Shown one piece after another: positions 1-9,867 of a stretch of DNA of 64,000 nucleotides. This stretch comes from Zhengitettix transpicula (lineage: Eukaryota > Arthropoda > Insecta > Orthoptera > Tetrigidae), in the NCBI GenBank assembly GCA_037074705.1, contig JAYJMR010000014.1, positions 1 to 64,000 on the forward strand. Reading direction: 5' to 3'. Each line of letters begins with the position of its first letter. The first letter of the stretch is position 1. A model generated the notes under the pieces. The model was not told the origin of the DNA and made no database searches. It saw nothing but the letters and a program-made list of their open reading frames with translations. The translations under genes were made by a program, and so were the position numbers.

Positions 1-905
1 AGATTTTATTGCGTAAAATGTTCTGTTTTTATATATAACCAAAACCTCTCAACAGGATTGAGGTCAGGTGAGTATGGTGGTAGGTATATAATTTCGATAT
101 TTTTAGGTACCTTTAAATTTTTTGACTTATGCCAACTAGCGCAATCCATCACGAGAAAAGCCTTTCGTATTCCTAAATATTGCGACATCTGTTCAAGGAA
201 TATATTTATACAATCAGTGTTGACGTTTGGTGCAAATAAGCTAAAATTCTCTCCATTTCTTGGATTAACTGCACTATAGAGATAAAAATTTTCCTACCTA
301 ATTTTACTCTTAACCTGTGTCCTACTGCCTTTTTTAAACCACCCATGTCCAACTTTTGAATGTGTACCAAACCGTGATTCATCGAAGAAAAATAGCTCTT
401 TTTCAGAATGCATGACAATAGTTTTCATTGAGGTTTTTTTTTTAAACTCCTCTTGCTTATTTTTATCTTGTCCACTATGAACTGGTCTTGGTGTGATATA
501 TGAGAATTTCATTCTTTGCATATTACGATGTATTGCGGATTTGCTGATATTCAAACCAAATCTTTCTTGGACTCTTATTCTCATTTCTCTAATAGTAATA
601 TTGGGGTTTTCCTCTATCCACAACTCAATTTGTTCAAGTTGACTTTGGGTTCAATATAGTTTTTCTACGGCGTTGAGGTGGAGCAAATAATTTTCTTCTC
701 TTCCAAATTTTATGTGCTTTATCCATGTAGTAATTGCCTTTCTTGAAATGCAACATATTTTTGCTACAGCTGTTATACTGTGCTTTTTTGCTGCAATTAC
801 AGCATTTAGTTTTTTTGCAACATACGCATTATTTCTTACTTTCTTCAGCATCTCTTTTGCTGATTCCACCACTTTTTCATCCAATAATTTTGATCTTAAT
901 GCCAT
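1..905 (-). pseudogene. IS630 transposase (orfA/orfB), frameshifted and truncated
   Basis: The start codon is at 905. The N-terminal helix-turn-helix part reads from 905 to about 651, then the frame changes. The middle reads 623-294 with orfA and orfB in one frame across the poly-A tract, and the catalytic end reads 188-6. The DDE-type pieces FDESRFG, LVMDCASWH and SPDLNPVERFW are all visible but in different frames. Compared with intact copies at least five single-base indels are present, so it should not give a working transposase as written. Some indels may be sequence errors, because most change homopolymer length. Confidence 0.85.
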
Positions 906-989
906 CTAAACCTCGCTATTTTTACTTACTTCAGTATGGCTTTTTTTCCATTATTGTCTATTCGTTCCTTCTATAGCAGGAATTGGTAT
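1..989 (-). mobile_element. IS630-family element, partial at window edge, decayed
   Basis: The sequence matches the complete IS630 copies at 44328-45431 and 61249-62352 but lacks about 115 bp beyond the window start. The terminal inverted repeat ends at 989 and is followed by a TA (990-991), the expected IS630 target duplication. Unlike the intact copies it carries several one-base insertions or deletions, including a T run of 10 instead of 9 near 434-443. It sits in the 3' part of a gene whose remnant follows on the plus strand. Confidence 0.9.
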
Positions 990-1114
990 TACTATAATTC
1001 CTGGATGCAGCACAGAAATACTAAAGGATTATTTCTTTTTTGATTATTTTTATCCAACGGGCAGAACCTTATTGTGAAGTTGGTAATGAAATGTATGAGT
1101 TGATAAAAAATTAG
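990..1114 (+). pseudogene. 3' remnant of an unidentified gene cut by IS630
   Basis: Directly after the IS630 end an open frame reads from the TA duplication for about 25 codons (TIIPGCSTEILKDYFF and on). Near 1058-1063 the sense switches to another frame that ends with EVGNEMYELIKN and a TAG at 1112-1114. One missing G in the GGG at about 1059-1061 would join the two. I read this as the last roughly 40 residues of a protein whose upstream part was separated by the IS. I do not recognise the family. Confidence 0.45.
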
Positions 1115-1647
1115 ATTTTCTTTTAAACATCTTTACGTTTGTAGTAACTATCTGCGTAGCTGAATGGTAAAGAGAGGGGAGTAAACAAAGTAATCTAAAA
1201 TATAGAGAAAATACAACGTGCTTGATACATAGCTATTGCGATTTTATCCTCTTTTTGTTATTTTAGTGCTAGAATGACATTCTGCTAGTGAAGTTTATTC
1301 TTGATATATTAACTATAAATATAGAGAAGTCTTACTAAATAAAAAGGTAAAAGGAACCTCTGAGTAGTGAAATTTTGACTCTATATTACTGTAAGTGGTG
1401 CTGTAATAATGTTCTAACAAGCGCGACTTGGCTGAGTATAGAAAAAAAATTTAAAAAACCGCTATAATTTTACGTAATCTACCAATAAACACCTAAGTTT
1501 TTACTGGATTTTGTGATTGATCCCTACAGTCAAAAATAAATTTTGAGTCATAAATACTTTTAGTGCCCTAATAAAATAGAGAGGTTTATCAAGTAAAGTT
1601 CTTTATTTCATCAGATGCGCTGCCAAATTGTTATGCAAGCAAGTTTT
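1115..1647. other. non-coding stretch with one dispersed repeat copy
   Basis: No convincing gene is present. The middle part (1311-1508) is a diverged copy of a dispersed repeat described separately. The rest is AT-rich with stops in all frames and I see no RNA gene in it. Confidence 0.6.
1311..1508 (+). repeat. dispersed non-coding repeat, copy A (diverged)
   Basis: Starting at ctataaatat and running past the block gctataattttacgtaat, this stretch aligns with 52691-52900 (same strand) and with the reverse complement of 40830-41037. Shared landmarks in order are the ctataaat start, a run of A then aaaggaa, gtagtga, ttttgac, gtaataatgt, the tggctga block, and a conserved ccgctataatttta. It is the most diverged of the three long copies. 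Function is unknown. Confidence 0.6.
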
Positions 1648-2212
1648 TTAGTTTTCGTGTATCCGAAGTAATTCTTGTGCATTGGCCTTGATTAGAGTCG
1701 GACATTCTCTATCATTTAATAATGAATGCAATATTTCAATTGCACCTTTAATGTCGTTACTGTGTATCTTTACTATAGCGATAGCTTCTTGGCTTGAATA
1801 AGGGTACACTGCATTTGATTCTAAATTACTAATTTTATCTTTATTTGTTTTTTTCACCGCTGGAGTGAAGTAAGCTCATTACTTCTAAGTATTGTGCTAA
1901 CTCACGCAAAACATCAGGAGCATCTTTATCGTCTGCCAAATCATTATAAATAATAGATGCTGTGTCTGTTGGCATTGAATCTGATATATGATTGAATGCG
2001 CGTTCAAAATTTGCTAAATACTCCCAATTTGAATCTATTTCTTCTAGCAGCGACTTATTATCTTTTTTTAAGAATAATACTTCGTAAAATTTGTCACCTG
2101 CAGTTATAGATTGTTTTGTGTTATCAATGTTGCGCAATAAGTATAATGTGATGCCAACTAACATTGGCGCGAGTGCAAGCAGAAAGATGTATTTTTTCAT
2201 GGTAATATTCAA
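1648..2212 (-). pseudogene. membrane-anchored protein with helical repeat tail, frameshifted
   Basis: Two minus-strand frames, 2212-1841 (123 codons) and 1857-1648 (69 codons), overlap by 17 bp and look like one protein of about 190 residues. The N-terminus has one membrane segment (about residues 5-26, KKYIFLLALAPMLVGITLYL), followed by helical TPR-like sequence with a conserved ELAQYLEVMSLL stretch. The second frame continues with SSQEAIAIVKIHSNDIKGAIEIL and reaches a normal stop. The shift falls at a run of seven A (T on the plus strand, about 1848-1854). Organisation resembles small anchored TPR proteins of Rickettsiales (YfgM/DUF2659 type), but that is inference. The break may be real or a homopolymer error. 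Confidence 0.55.
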
Positions 2213-2258
2213 ATAGTTATATATTTATACATTAATGCTTTTGATTTGCAAAAACATA

Positions 2259-2287
2259 TTGACATAGTGATCATATCACATAATAAT
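2259..2287 (+). promoter_or_regulatory. sigma-70 type promoter upstream of 16S rRNA
   Basis: TTGACA at 2259-2264 and AATAAT at 2282-2287 are separated by 17 bp, about 130 bp upstream of the predicted 16S 5' end and in the same direction. The consensus -35 box is unusual for this AT-rich intergenic DNA, and the gap leaves room for a processed rRNA leader. Read by eye; no start site is proven. Confidence 0.6.
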
Positions 2288-2418
2288 ATTCTTAAAGTTG
2301 TTTGAATAGTTGGAGATTAAAGTATTTCTAAAGTAGAAATAAAGACAGCAGTATTAAGCTAAATTATTTTTTGTCGGATTTATCCGATGTACCCTCAACC
2401 TTTTATAGGTTGAAGTCT

Positions 2419-2737
2419 AAATTTGAGAGTTTGATCCTGGCTCAGAATGAACGCTGGCGGCAGGGCCTAACACATGCAAGTCGAACGGAGTTATATTGTA
2501 GCTTGCTATGGTATAACTTAGTGGCAGACGGGTGAGTAATGTATAGGAATCTACCTAGTAGTACGGAATAATTGTTGGAAACGGCAACTAATACCGTATA
2601 CGCCCTACGGGGGAAAAATTTATTGCTATTAGATGAGCCTATATTAGATTAGCTAGTTGGTGGAGTAATAGCCTACCAAGGCAATGATCTATAGCTGATC
2701 TGAGAGGATGATCAGCACACTGGAACTGAGATACGGT

Positions 2738-2781
<44 letters not shown>

Positions 2782-2881
2782 CGAAAGCCTGATCCAGCCA
2801 TGCCGCATGAGTGAAGAAGGCCTTTGGGTTGTAAAGCTCTTTTAGTGAGGAAGATAATGACGGTACTCACAGAAGAAGTCC

Positions 2882-2919
<38 letters not shown>

Positions 2920-3143
2920 GGGCTAGCGTTATTCGGAATTATTGGGCGTAAAGGGCGCGTAGGCTGGTTAATAAGTTAAAAGTGAAATCCCGAGGCTTAA
3001 CCTTGGAATTGCTTTTAAAACTATTAATCTAGAGATTGAAAGAGGATAGAGGAATTCCTGATGTAGAGGTAAAATTCGTAAATATTAGGAGGAACACCAG
3101 TGGCGAAGGCGTCTATCTGGTTCAAATCTGACGCTGAAGCGCG

Positions 3144-3187
<44 letters not shown>

Positions 3188-3303
3188 TGTAAACGATGAA
3201 TGTTAAATATGGGAAGTTTACTTTCTGTATTACAGCTAACGCGTTAAACATTCCGCTGGGGACTACGGTCGCAAGATTAAAACTCAAAGAATTGACGGGG
3301 ACT

Positions 3304-3338
<35 letters not shown>

Positions 3339-3426
3339 CAACGCGAAAAACCTTACCACTTCTTGACATGGAAATCATACCTATTCGAAGGGATAGGGTC
3401 GGTTCGGCCGGATTTTACACAAGTGT

Positions 3427-3492
<66 letters not shown>

Positions 3493-3918
3493 TCCTTAGT
3501 TGCCATCAGGTAATGCTGAGTACTTTAAGGAAACTGCCAGTGATAAGCTGGAGGAAGGTGGGATGATGTCAAGTCATCATGGCCTTTATGGAGTGGGCTA
3601 CACACGTGCTACAATGGTGTCTACAATGGGTTGCAAGGTGCGCAAGCCTAAGCTAATCCCTAAAAGACATCTCAGTTCGGATTGTACCTCTGCAACTCGA
3701 GTACATGAAGTTGGAATCGCTAGTAATCGTGGATCAGCATGCCACGGTGAATACGTTCTCGGGTCTTGTACACACTGCCCGTCACGCCATGGGAATTGGT
3801 TTCACTCGAAGCTAATGGCCTAACCGCAAGGAAGGAGTTATTTAAAGTGGATCAGTGACTGGGGTGAAGTCGTAACAAGGTAGCAGTAGGGGAATCTGCA
3901 GCCTGGATTACCTCCTTA
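2419..3918 (+). rRNA. rrs: 16S ribosomal RNA (with many one-base indels)
   Basis: The universal 5' block gagtttgatcctggctcag lies at 2427-2445, the 530-loop block gtgccagcagccgcggtaat and ggattagataccctggtag are intact, and the 3' end with the anti-Shine-Dalgarno cctcctta ends at 3918. At about 1,500 nt the length is normal. No tRNA-Ile/Ala or 23S gene follows; the next gene is sdhC, which fits the split rRNA arrangement of Rickettsiales. Oddly, several near-universal positions differ by one base in length: extra G near 2463-2465, missing C at 2716, missing base near 3146, missing C at 3256, missing G at 3289, missing G near 3560-3562, extra C near 3902. A C-to-T change lies at 3303. See findings. 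Confidence 0.97.
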
Positions 3919-4020
3919 GGCTTTGTACGTAATTCACCATTTCAAATAATAGTGTCATTATGTACTATACTGCTGTCTTTACTTCTACTTTGTTTTTTAA
4001 TTTCTTGATAACGAAATTTT

Positions 4021-4398
4021 ATGAGTAATAGGCCTCTTTCCCCATATTTACAAATATATAAAGTACAAGTTACTAGTTTTTTTTCTATTATGCATAGATT
4101 GACTGGTATCTTGCTATTTCTTTTATTAATCATATTTTCTTGGTATTTTATATTATATGTTTACTCCCCTAAGTTAATTATAGTAAGGTGCTTAAATGCA
4201 TTATTGTTTACTCCTGTTGCTAAATTAGCTTATATCTTATGCTTTGTAAGCTTTATGTATCATTTTCTTAATGGTATTCGTCATTTATTGTGGGATGCTG
4301 GGCTTAATTTAGAAATTGCTAGTGTTTTAAAAAGTGCTATGTTACTAACAATAATGCTATTTCTTTCTACTATGGCTTTTTTATTTATATTTATATGA
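4021..4398 (+). CDS. sdhC: succinate dehydrogenase cytochrome b556 subunit
   Basis: The 125-residue protein is the larger membrane anchor of complex II, which passes electrons from succinate to ubiquinone in the inner membrane. Family signatures are clear: RPLSPYLQIYK at the N-terminus, SIMHRLTG (quinone/heme region, residues about 22-29), and HFLNGIRHLLWD with the heme-ligand histidines at about residues 81-92. Three membrane helices are visible. It overlaps sdhD by 4 bp (ATGA), so the two are translationally coupled. The flavoprotein and iron-sulfur subunits are not in this window. Confidence 0.95.
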   Translation: MSNRPLSPYLQIYKVQVTSFFSIMHRLTGILLFLLLIIFSWYFILYVYSPKLIIVRCLNALLFTPVAKLAYILCFVSFMYHFLNGIRHLLWDAGLNLEIASVLKSAMLLTIMLFLSTMAFLFIFI

Positions 4399-4712
4399 GT
4401 CAATCTGTAAATTCAGTACATCATTGGTGGATCCAGCGTGTTTCTGCGGTGATTTTGTTATTTTTATTTCCTTGGTTTATTTACTCATTTTCTTGCACAT
4501 TTTATGTTGATAGCCCTTTATCTTTTAATGAAAAATTATTTCAGGCTATTAATCATCCACTAGAGCTTTTGTTTTTTGTTATACTGGTGTTTTGCATTTT
4601 TTGGCATGCAGTTCTTGGAATGCAGGTAGTGTGTGAAGATTATATAGACAGCGTACCTCTAAGGATTTTTATAATTACATGCATAAATACTTATCAAGCA
4701 TTACTTATATAG
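4395..4712 (+). CDS. sdhD: succinate dehydrogenase hydrophobic membrane anchor subunit
   Basis: This 105-residue protein is the second membrane anchor of complex II. It begins with HHWWIQRVSAVIL, the typical quinone-site helix, and carries FWHAVLGMQVVCEDYI at about residues 74-89, which holds the heme-binding histidine and the conserved EDYI end. Three hydrophobic helices fill the rest. Its start codon overlaps the sdhC stop by 4 bp. Length is normal for alphaproteobacteria. Confidence 0.93.
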   Translation: MSQSVNSVHHWWIQRVSAVILLFLFPWFIYSFSCTFYVDSPLSFNEKLFQAINHPLELLFFVILVFCIFWHAVLGMQVVCEDYIDSVPLRIFIITCINTYQALLI

Positions 4713-4835
4713 TCCTTGCTTTTACGACTTTATTCTTTTATAGGTATATTTTCTTGTAAAATTGTTAGTTCTGTGTTAATATATTATTAGTTTACTAATT
4801 TTATTATTGAACTATAGCGATTTTGGTTTGACAAC

Positions 4836-6042
4836 ATGTTCGGAGTGTTAAAAAAAGCAGTAACAGATTTTACACTTAAAGCAAAAGGTTTATTTGCTTC
4901 ATCTGAATCTCAAATTTATGTCAAGGATCTAGAAAGGTAATGACCTATACAGATGGAAGAAAATGCAAATATCCAAAGAATTACGATCAGATTGTAGAAT
5001 CTGGGAAAGTTATAGAAAGTAAGAATAGTGATGGTGAGACTATATATAAACTTTCATATGGCGAGAGAGATCGAAAGCGGTCAAGTTTTGAATTAACTTT
5101 TGTCAAGGAAACGGACGATAGGTCTTATTTACTATTGACTTTTTAGTTAATCGGGAAAAAAACAAAGATGTTAAGCATTATGATGGCTACTATAAACCAT
5201 TTGAGTTTTCAAAAATCGATCTTGAAAAACATATTCCAATTTTTGAAGCTAAAAAAACTAATGATCCTAAATATCCGTTTGAATTAACTCACTCTTCTGT
5301 GCTAATGAAAAAGGTAAAAAATGGAGAGGGTAAAGTTCAGGGAATTGTTGATGAAAAGGGAAGAAATGGAGAATTACTATACACTAGTAATTATAAAAAA
5401 TTAAGCACTAATTTTTCAGAAATTAGAGATCAAAATGGTAGTCTAGAGCTAGATAAAAGTCTGATATCTGTTCCTATTGTTTTTGCTGCGGGTTTAGCTA
5501 AGATTTGTGCTAGAATGCTGACTTTCATTCCTATGAAATTAGGAGAGAATTTGATAGCTAGAAAAAATCGAGTTGCAAAATCTTTTGGTTATCTTTTTTT
5601 CACTCCTGCAGTGGTAGTAAAAAATTTAGTAAATATGGGAGCTACAATACTTAAGGTTCCAATTTTATTATTTGTAGCAAATGAGAAAAAGTATGGTGAT
5701 GCTTATCTTACTATGTGGAAACACCAATTGAAAGAATGTTGGAAAGAAGTAAAAAGCGACTTTAATGTTGTTACAAATGGGGAAAGGCCAAAGCCGAAGC
5801 AGAAGGATCATAAGCCACGTAGCATAGCGGGTACATGGAAAGAGCTTGATGCTAACTTAGAAAAGGTGCTGAGTGAAGGGAGTGAAAATATTATAAAACT
5901 AGGTGCTGGTAAAAATCTTAAAAAGAATCTGCAAAACGAAGTTATAACTGGGCTTGAAAGTCATAAGGGCAGCGAAACTTATGTTGAGAAAAAGCAAAAT
6001 AGAAGAGACTCACAGCAAGTCCGAGGCCGTACGTCTCCTTAA
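4836..6042 (+). pseudogene. hypothetical membrane protein, split over three frames
   Basis: A start at 4836 gives MFGVLKKAVTDFTLKAKG and about 34 codons ending at 4939. The sense continues in a second frame to 5146, and then in a third from about 5150 to 6042. The third piece is the longest and includes hydrophobic stretches around VPIVFAAGLAKICARML and FTPAVVVKNLVNMGATILKVPILLFV, then a charged, Lys-rich tail ending RGRTSP. The total would be near 400 residues. I do not recognise the family; it looks like a lineage-restricted protein with a membrane-associated middle. Two single-base shifts (about 4930-4940 and 5140-5150) break it, by real decay or sequence error. There is no partner operon: sdhD precedes it and the broken manC follows. 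Confidence 0.6.
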
Positions 6043-6477
6043 TTATTAAGTAGTAAAAACTTGCATGCATCTTGCGCTTAGTATAAGATATTAATCAAAT
6101 AATTAATATCTTAACCAAATGCGCCCTGTAATACTGTGTGGTGGTAGTGGCAGTAGACTTTGGCCTCTACATAGCCAAAGCAATTTCAGAAATATTTAGT
6201 CAGAATACTATGTTTCAGAACACTTTATTGAGGCTAAAAAATGGTTGTATGCCACCTATAATCACCACAAATATACAGTATCAGTCGTTGGTGATGGAGG
6301 AATTACATTCATTGCAGGAATATAAAGTAGTTTTTGAATCAGTGAAAATTGGAACAGCGGCGGCGATACTAATTGCTGCACTTCTTTGCAATAAAAACGA
6401 AACAATGTTGATTCTGCCCTCAGACCATTTTGTAGGTGATTTGAATAGTTTTTATGTTTCTATTGAGAAAGCGTCTA

Positions 6478-7580
6478 ACACCAATTCTCATTATTAATGA
6501 ACCAAATAAGAAGCATTGCAGAGTTGTTTAACCGTGGAAGGGGAAAGAGAGGTAATAAATTTACACAAAGCGCTCTCAAGCAGAACAATTGTATCGTAGA
6601 TTTTATTGCGTAAAATGTTCTGTTTTATATATAACCAAAACCTCTCAACAGGATTGAGGTCAGGTGAGTATGGTGGTAGGTATATAATTTCGATATTTTT
6701 AGGTACCTTTAAATTTTTTGACTTATGCCAACTAGCGCAATCATCACGAGAAAAGCCTTTCGTATTCCTAAATATTGCGACATCTGTTCAAGGAATATAT
6801 TTATACAATCAGTGTTGACGTTTGGTGCAAATAAGCTAAAATTCTCTCCATTTCTTGGATTAACTGCACTATAGAGATAAAAATTTCCCTACCTAATTTT
6901 ACCTTAACCTGTGTCCTACTGCCTTTTTTAAACCACCCATGTCCAACTTTTGAATGTGTACCAAACCGTGATTCATCGAAGAAAAATAGCTCTTTTTCAG
7001 AATGCATGACAATAGTTTCATTGAGGTTTTTTTTTAAACTCCTCTTGCTTATTTTTATCTTGTCCACTATGAACTGGTCTTGGTGTGATATATGAGAATT
7101 TCATTCTTTGCATATTACGATGTATCGCGGATTTGCTGATATTCAAACCAAATCTTTCTTGGACTCTTATTCTCATTTCTCTAATAGTAATATTGGGGTT
7201 TTCCTCTATCCACAACTCAATTTGTTCAAGTTGACTTTGGTTCAATATAGTTTTTCTACGGCGTTGAGGTGGAGCAAATAATTTTTCTTCTCTTCCAAAT
7301 TTTATGTGCTTTATCCATGTAGTAATTGCCTTTCTTGAAATGCAACATATTTTTGCTACAGCTGTTATACTGTGCTTTTTTGCTGCAATTACAGCATTTA
7401 GTTTTTTTTGCAACATACGCATTATTTCTTACTTTCTTCAGCATCTCTTTTGCTGATTCCACCACTTTTTCATCCAATAATTTTGATCTTAATGCCATCT
7501 AAACCTCGCTATTTTACTTACTTCAGTATGGCTTTTTTTCCATTATTGTCTATTCGTTCCTTCTATAGCAGGAATTGGTA
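6478..7580 (-). mobile_element. IS630-family element inserted in manC
   Basis: About 1.1 kb with both ends recognisable: caccaattc at the left and gaattggta at the right, against the intact end taccaattc. Flanking manC sequence reads gcgtcta before it and taagttagc after it, so a TA target was duplicated and removal of the IS restores the sugar-transferase frame locally. The left tip has one or two changed bases relative to intact copies. Confidence 0.9.
6494..7498 (-). pseudogene. IS630 transposase (orfA/orfB), frameshifted
   Basis: The start codon is at 7498. OrfA shifts frame at the poly-A tract near 7400-7408, where one extra base is present; the rest of orfA reads in the frame 7422-7018. 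OrfB reads from 7067 but breaks near 6743, where a CC of the intact copies is a single C. The usual orfA-orfB shift site with nine A is retained near 7027-7035. The two extra shifts mean this copy is probably inactive, unless they are sequence errors. Confidence 0.85.
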
Positions 7581-8637
7581 TAAGTTAGCTTCTGAAACTG
7601 ACTCTATAGTTACTTTTGGGGTTAAGCCTTATGAATTCAATTCTGAATACAGTTATATAAATGCAGTTTATGATCAGAAAGGGAAATATCACATAGTAAA
7701 GAGCTTTATAGAAAAGCCTGAATATGAGCTGGACAATAATCATTATTGGAACTCTGGAATATTTGTGTTTAAAGCAAAACGCTATATAGATGAAATAAGA
7801 AAATTGCTCCTCATCTCTATAATTTATGTTGTGCAAGTATGAAGCACTTTACACCACGAGAGAGATTTTGTGTTTAAAACAGCAAGATTTTACAGGAATT
7901 GAGGGTATCTCTATTGATCATTTAGTGATAGAAAAAACAGAAAATATTGCAATGGTAGAAGCTAATTTCGATTGGATGGATGTTGGCACTTGGGGTTCAG
8001 TTTTAGAGTTAAGTAAGAGATTTAATAAGAATTTTGAGTCGTTTCAAGCTGTAACCAAAGGAAGAGAGCCAGTTTTGATGACAGAAAATGATGCAAAAAA
8101 TTTACTAGGTAGAGTTTATGAACGGCCAAGTAAGAGCCTAATGTTGTTCATTAATAAAGTTAAGGAAGTAAAGCCAATAAGGAAAGAGATTAAGCCATGG
8201 GGATTTTATAGTGTAGTTTTAATGGGCAAGGATTTTCTTATAAAATATCTTTTTATAAATCCACTAAGCTGCACTTCTAAGCAATTTCACCACTATAGAG
8301 ATGAGTACCATATAATACTATCAGGAGTTGGATATGTTAGTTTAGATGACAAAACATATGCTATAACGAAAAATCATGTAATAGAGATTCCAAGGAAGGT
8401 GTTTCATAAAATTGAGAATAAAAGTACAAGATTTCCTCTTGAGATAGTTGAGTTTCAGGTAGGAAAGTTTTTATCTGATAATGATATAGTAAGATTGGAC
8501 GATATATATGGAAGGTCTTAATATAGAATATTGAATATATTCTATAAGCTTGCTAAATTTAGACAACCTAATTTGAGGTAAAGGAAAAATTACAGTTATA
8601 TGAAGCATAAAAAGTATGATATTTAAATCTTAGTATA

Positions 8638-9867
8638 ATGTCTATTGCCTTTGAATTTACTATAGCTATTCGTTATTTGCGAGCAAAGAATTCTAGATTT
8701 TGCTCTATAATGGCCTTGTTTTCTATTATTGGTATTGCTCTTGGAGTTGCAACGCTAATAGTAGTAATGTCTGTAATGAATGGGTTCAGAGCAAAGCTGC
8801 TCGACTCTGTACTTGGCATTAATGGCCATATTAATGTTTACTTTGATAGAAGCATAAATTCAGATTACCACGCAGTGTTAAAATCTATTGAGAAAATCCC
8901 AGGTGTATTAAAAGCTACTTCTATGACCAATGATCAAGTGATCGTTGCAGCAAATGGTGGAATTGTGGGTAGCGTAGTCCGTGGTGTGTCAACTAAAGAC
9001 TTACTTAATAATACTACCGTTAAGAATAATGTAATTATGGGTAACGTGGAAAAATTCGATGAAGGTATCATAATAGGGGCAAGATTAGCAGAAGCTTTGA
9101 ATATTGATTATGGTGATAACATTATGCTTATATCACCTGAAGGATTTGACGCATTGTCTGGTGAAATACCAAAAATGAAAGAATATAAAGTTGTAGCAAT
9201 ATTTGATATGGGTATGTTTGAGTATGATAATACTTTGGTGTATATGCCCATAAAGTCAGCTCAAGCTTTTTTTAATTATAAAGATAATGTGAGAAGTATA
9301 GAAGTGTTTGTAGATGATATTGCTATGGCTAATAAGCTAGCAAACGCTATAGCAAAAGAAACAGGAATGAGAGCTGAAAGTTGGCAATCTCAGCAAAGCC
9401 ATTATGTTAATGCTTTAAAGATTGAAAGAAATGTGATGTTTTTAATTCTCACTTTAATTATAGTTGTAGCAGCATTCAATATTGTTTCAAGTTTGATGAT
9501 GATAGTGCAAGAAAAGAAATCTGCAATTGCAATTATGCGTACATTTGGTGCAACAAGCGGAAGCATTATGCGCATATTTTGTGCTTGTGGATTGCTCATT
9601 GGTTTTACAGGAACTTGTCTTGGCTCTATTATAGGGGTTGTTTTTTCTCTCAATATTGAAAATATTAGAGTGTTTTTAGAAAACATTACCAACATCAAGC
9701 TATTTGATCCTATGATATACTTTTTTTCAAGTTTGCCAGTGATATTAGTTTCTCAAGATGTACTGAACATTTCTGCACTTGCATTGTTCTTGTCATTTTT
9801 AGCAACAATTCCTCCTGCATTGCAGGCAGCTGCACAAGACCCAGCGGAGATATTACGTTATGAATGA
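8638..9867 (+). CDS. lolC: lipoprotein-releasing ABC transporter permease (LolC/LolE)
   Basis: The 409-residue inner-membrane permease belongs to the complex that extracts lipoproteins from the inner membrane and hands them to LolA. It shows the MacB/LolC layout: an N-terminal membrane helix (about residues 23-46, FSIIGIALGVATLIVVMSVMNGF), a large periplasmic domain, then three C-terminal helices. The cytoplasmic-loop motif EKKSAIAIMRTFGAT after the second helix is typical. It is the first gene of a tight operon: its end overlaps the next gene by 8 bp. LolC and LolE cannot be separated by eye, and many alphaproteobacteria have only one. The ATPase LolD is not in the window. Confidence 0.93.
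   Translation: MSIAFEFTIAIRYLRAKNSRFCSIMALFSIIGIALGVATLIVVMSVMNGFRAKLLDSVLGINGHINVYFDRSINSDYHAVLKSIEKIPGVLKATSMTNDQVIVAANGGIVGSVVRGVSTKDLLNNTTVKNNVIMGNVEKFDEGIIIGARLAEALNIDYGDNIMLISPEGFDALSGEIPKMKEYKVVAIFDMGMFEYDNTLVYMPIKSAQAFFNYKDNVRSIEVFVDDIAMANKLANAIAKETGMRAESWQSQQSHYVNALKIERNVMFLILTLIIVVAAFNIVSSLMMIVQEKKSAIAIMRTFGATSGSIMRIFCACGLLIGFTGTCLGSIIGVVFSLNIENIRVFLENITNIKLFDPMIYFFSSLPVILVSQDVLNISALALFLSFLATIPPALQAAAQDPAEILRYE

Larger units (their letters stand above)
6119..8521 (+). pseudogene. manC: mannose-1-phosphate guanylyltransferase / phosphomannose isomerase, broken by IS630 and frameshifts
   Basis: The gene starts with MRPVILCGGSGSRLWPL, the nucleotidyltransferase signature. The frame breaks within 25 codons, resumes in the frame read from 6138 (TMFQNTLLRL, then LPSDHFVGD), and stops at the IS630 inserted at 6478. 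After the IS the same reading continues from 7582 (KLASETDSIVTFGVKP, FIEKPEYE, WNSGIFVF). Another shift near 7810-7840 precedes the final 7826-8521 piece with the C-terminal cupin (KPWGFY, QFHHYRDEYHIILSG). Intact type II enzymes make GDP-mannose from mannose-1-phosphate. With an insertion and at least three frame changes this copy should be inactive. Confidence 0.88.

Noticed and set aside
3500..3823. 107-codon open frame inside the 16S gene
   Set aside because: It lies entirely within conserved rRNA sequence and has no independent support.
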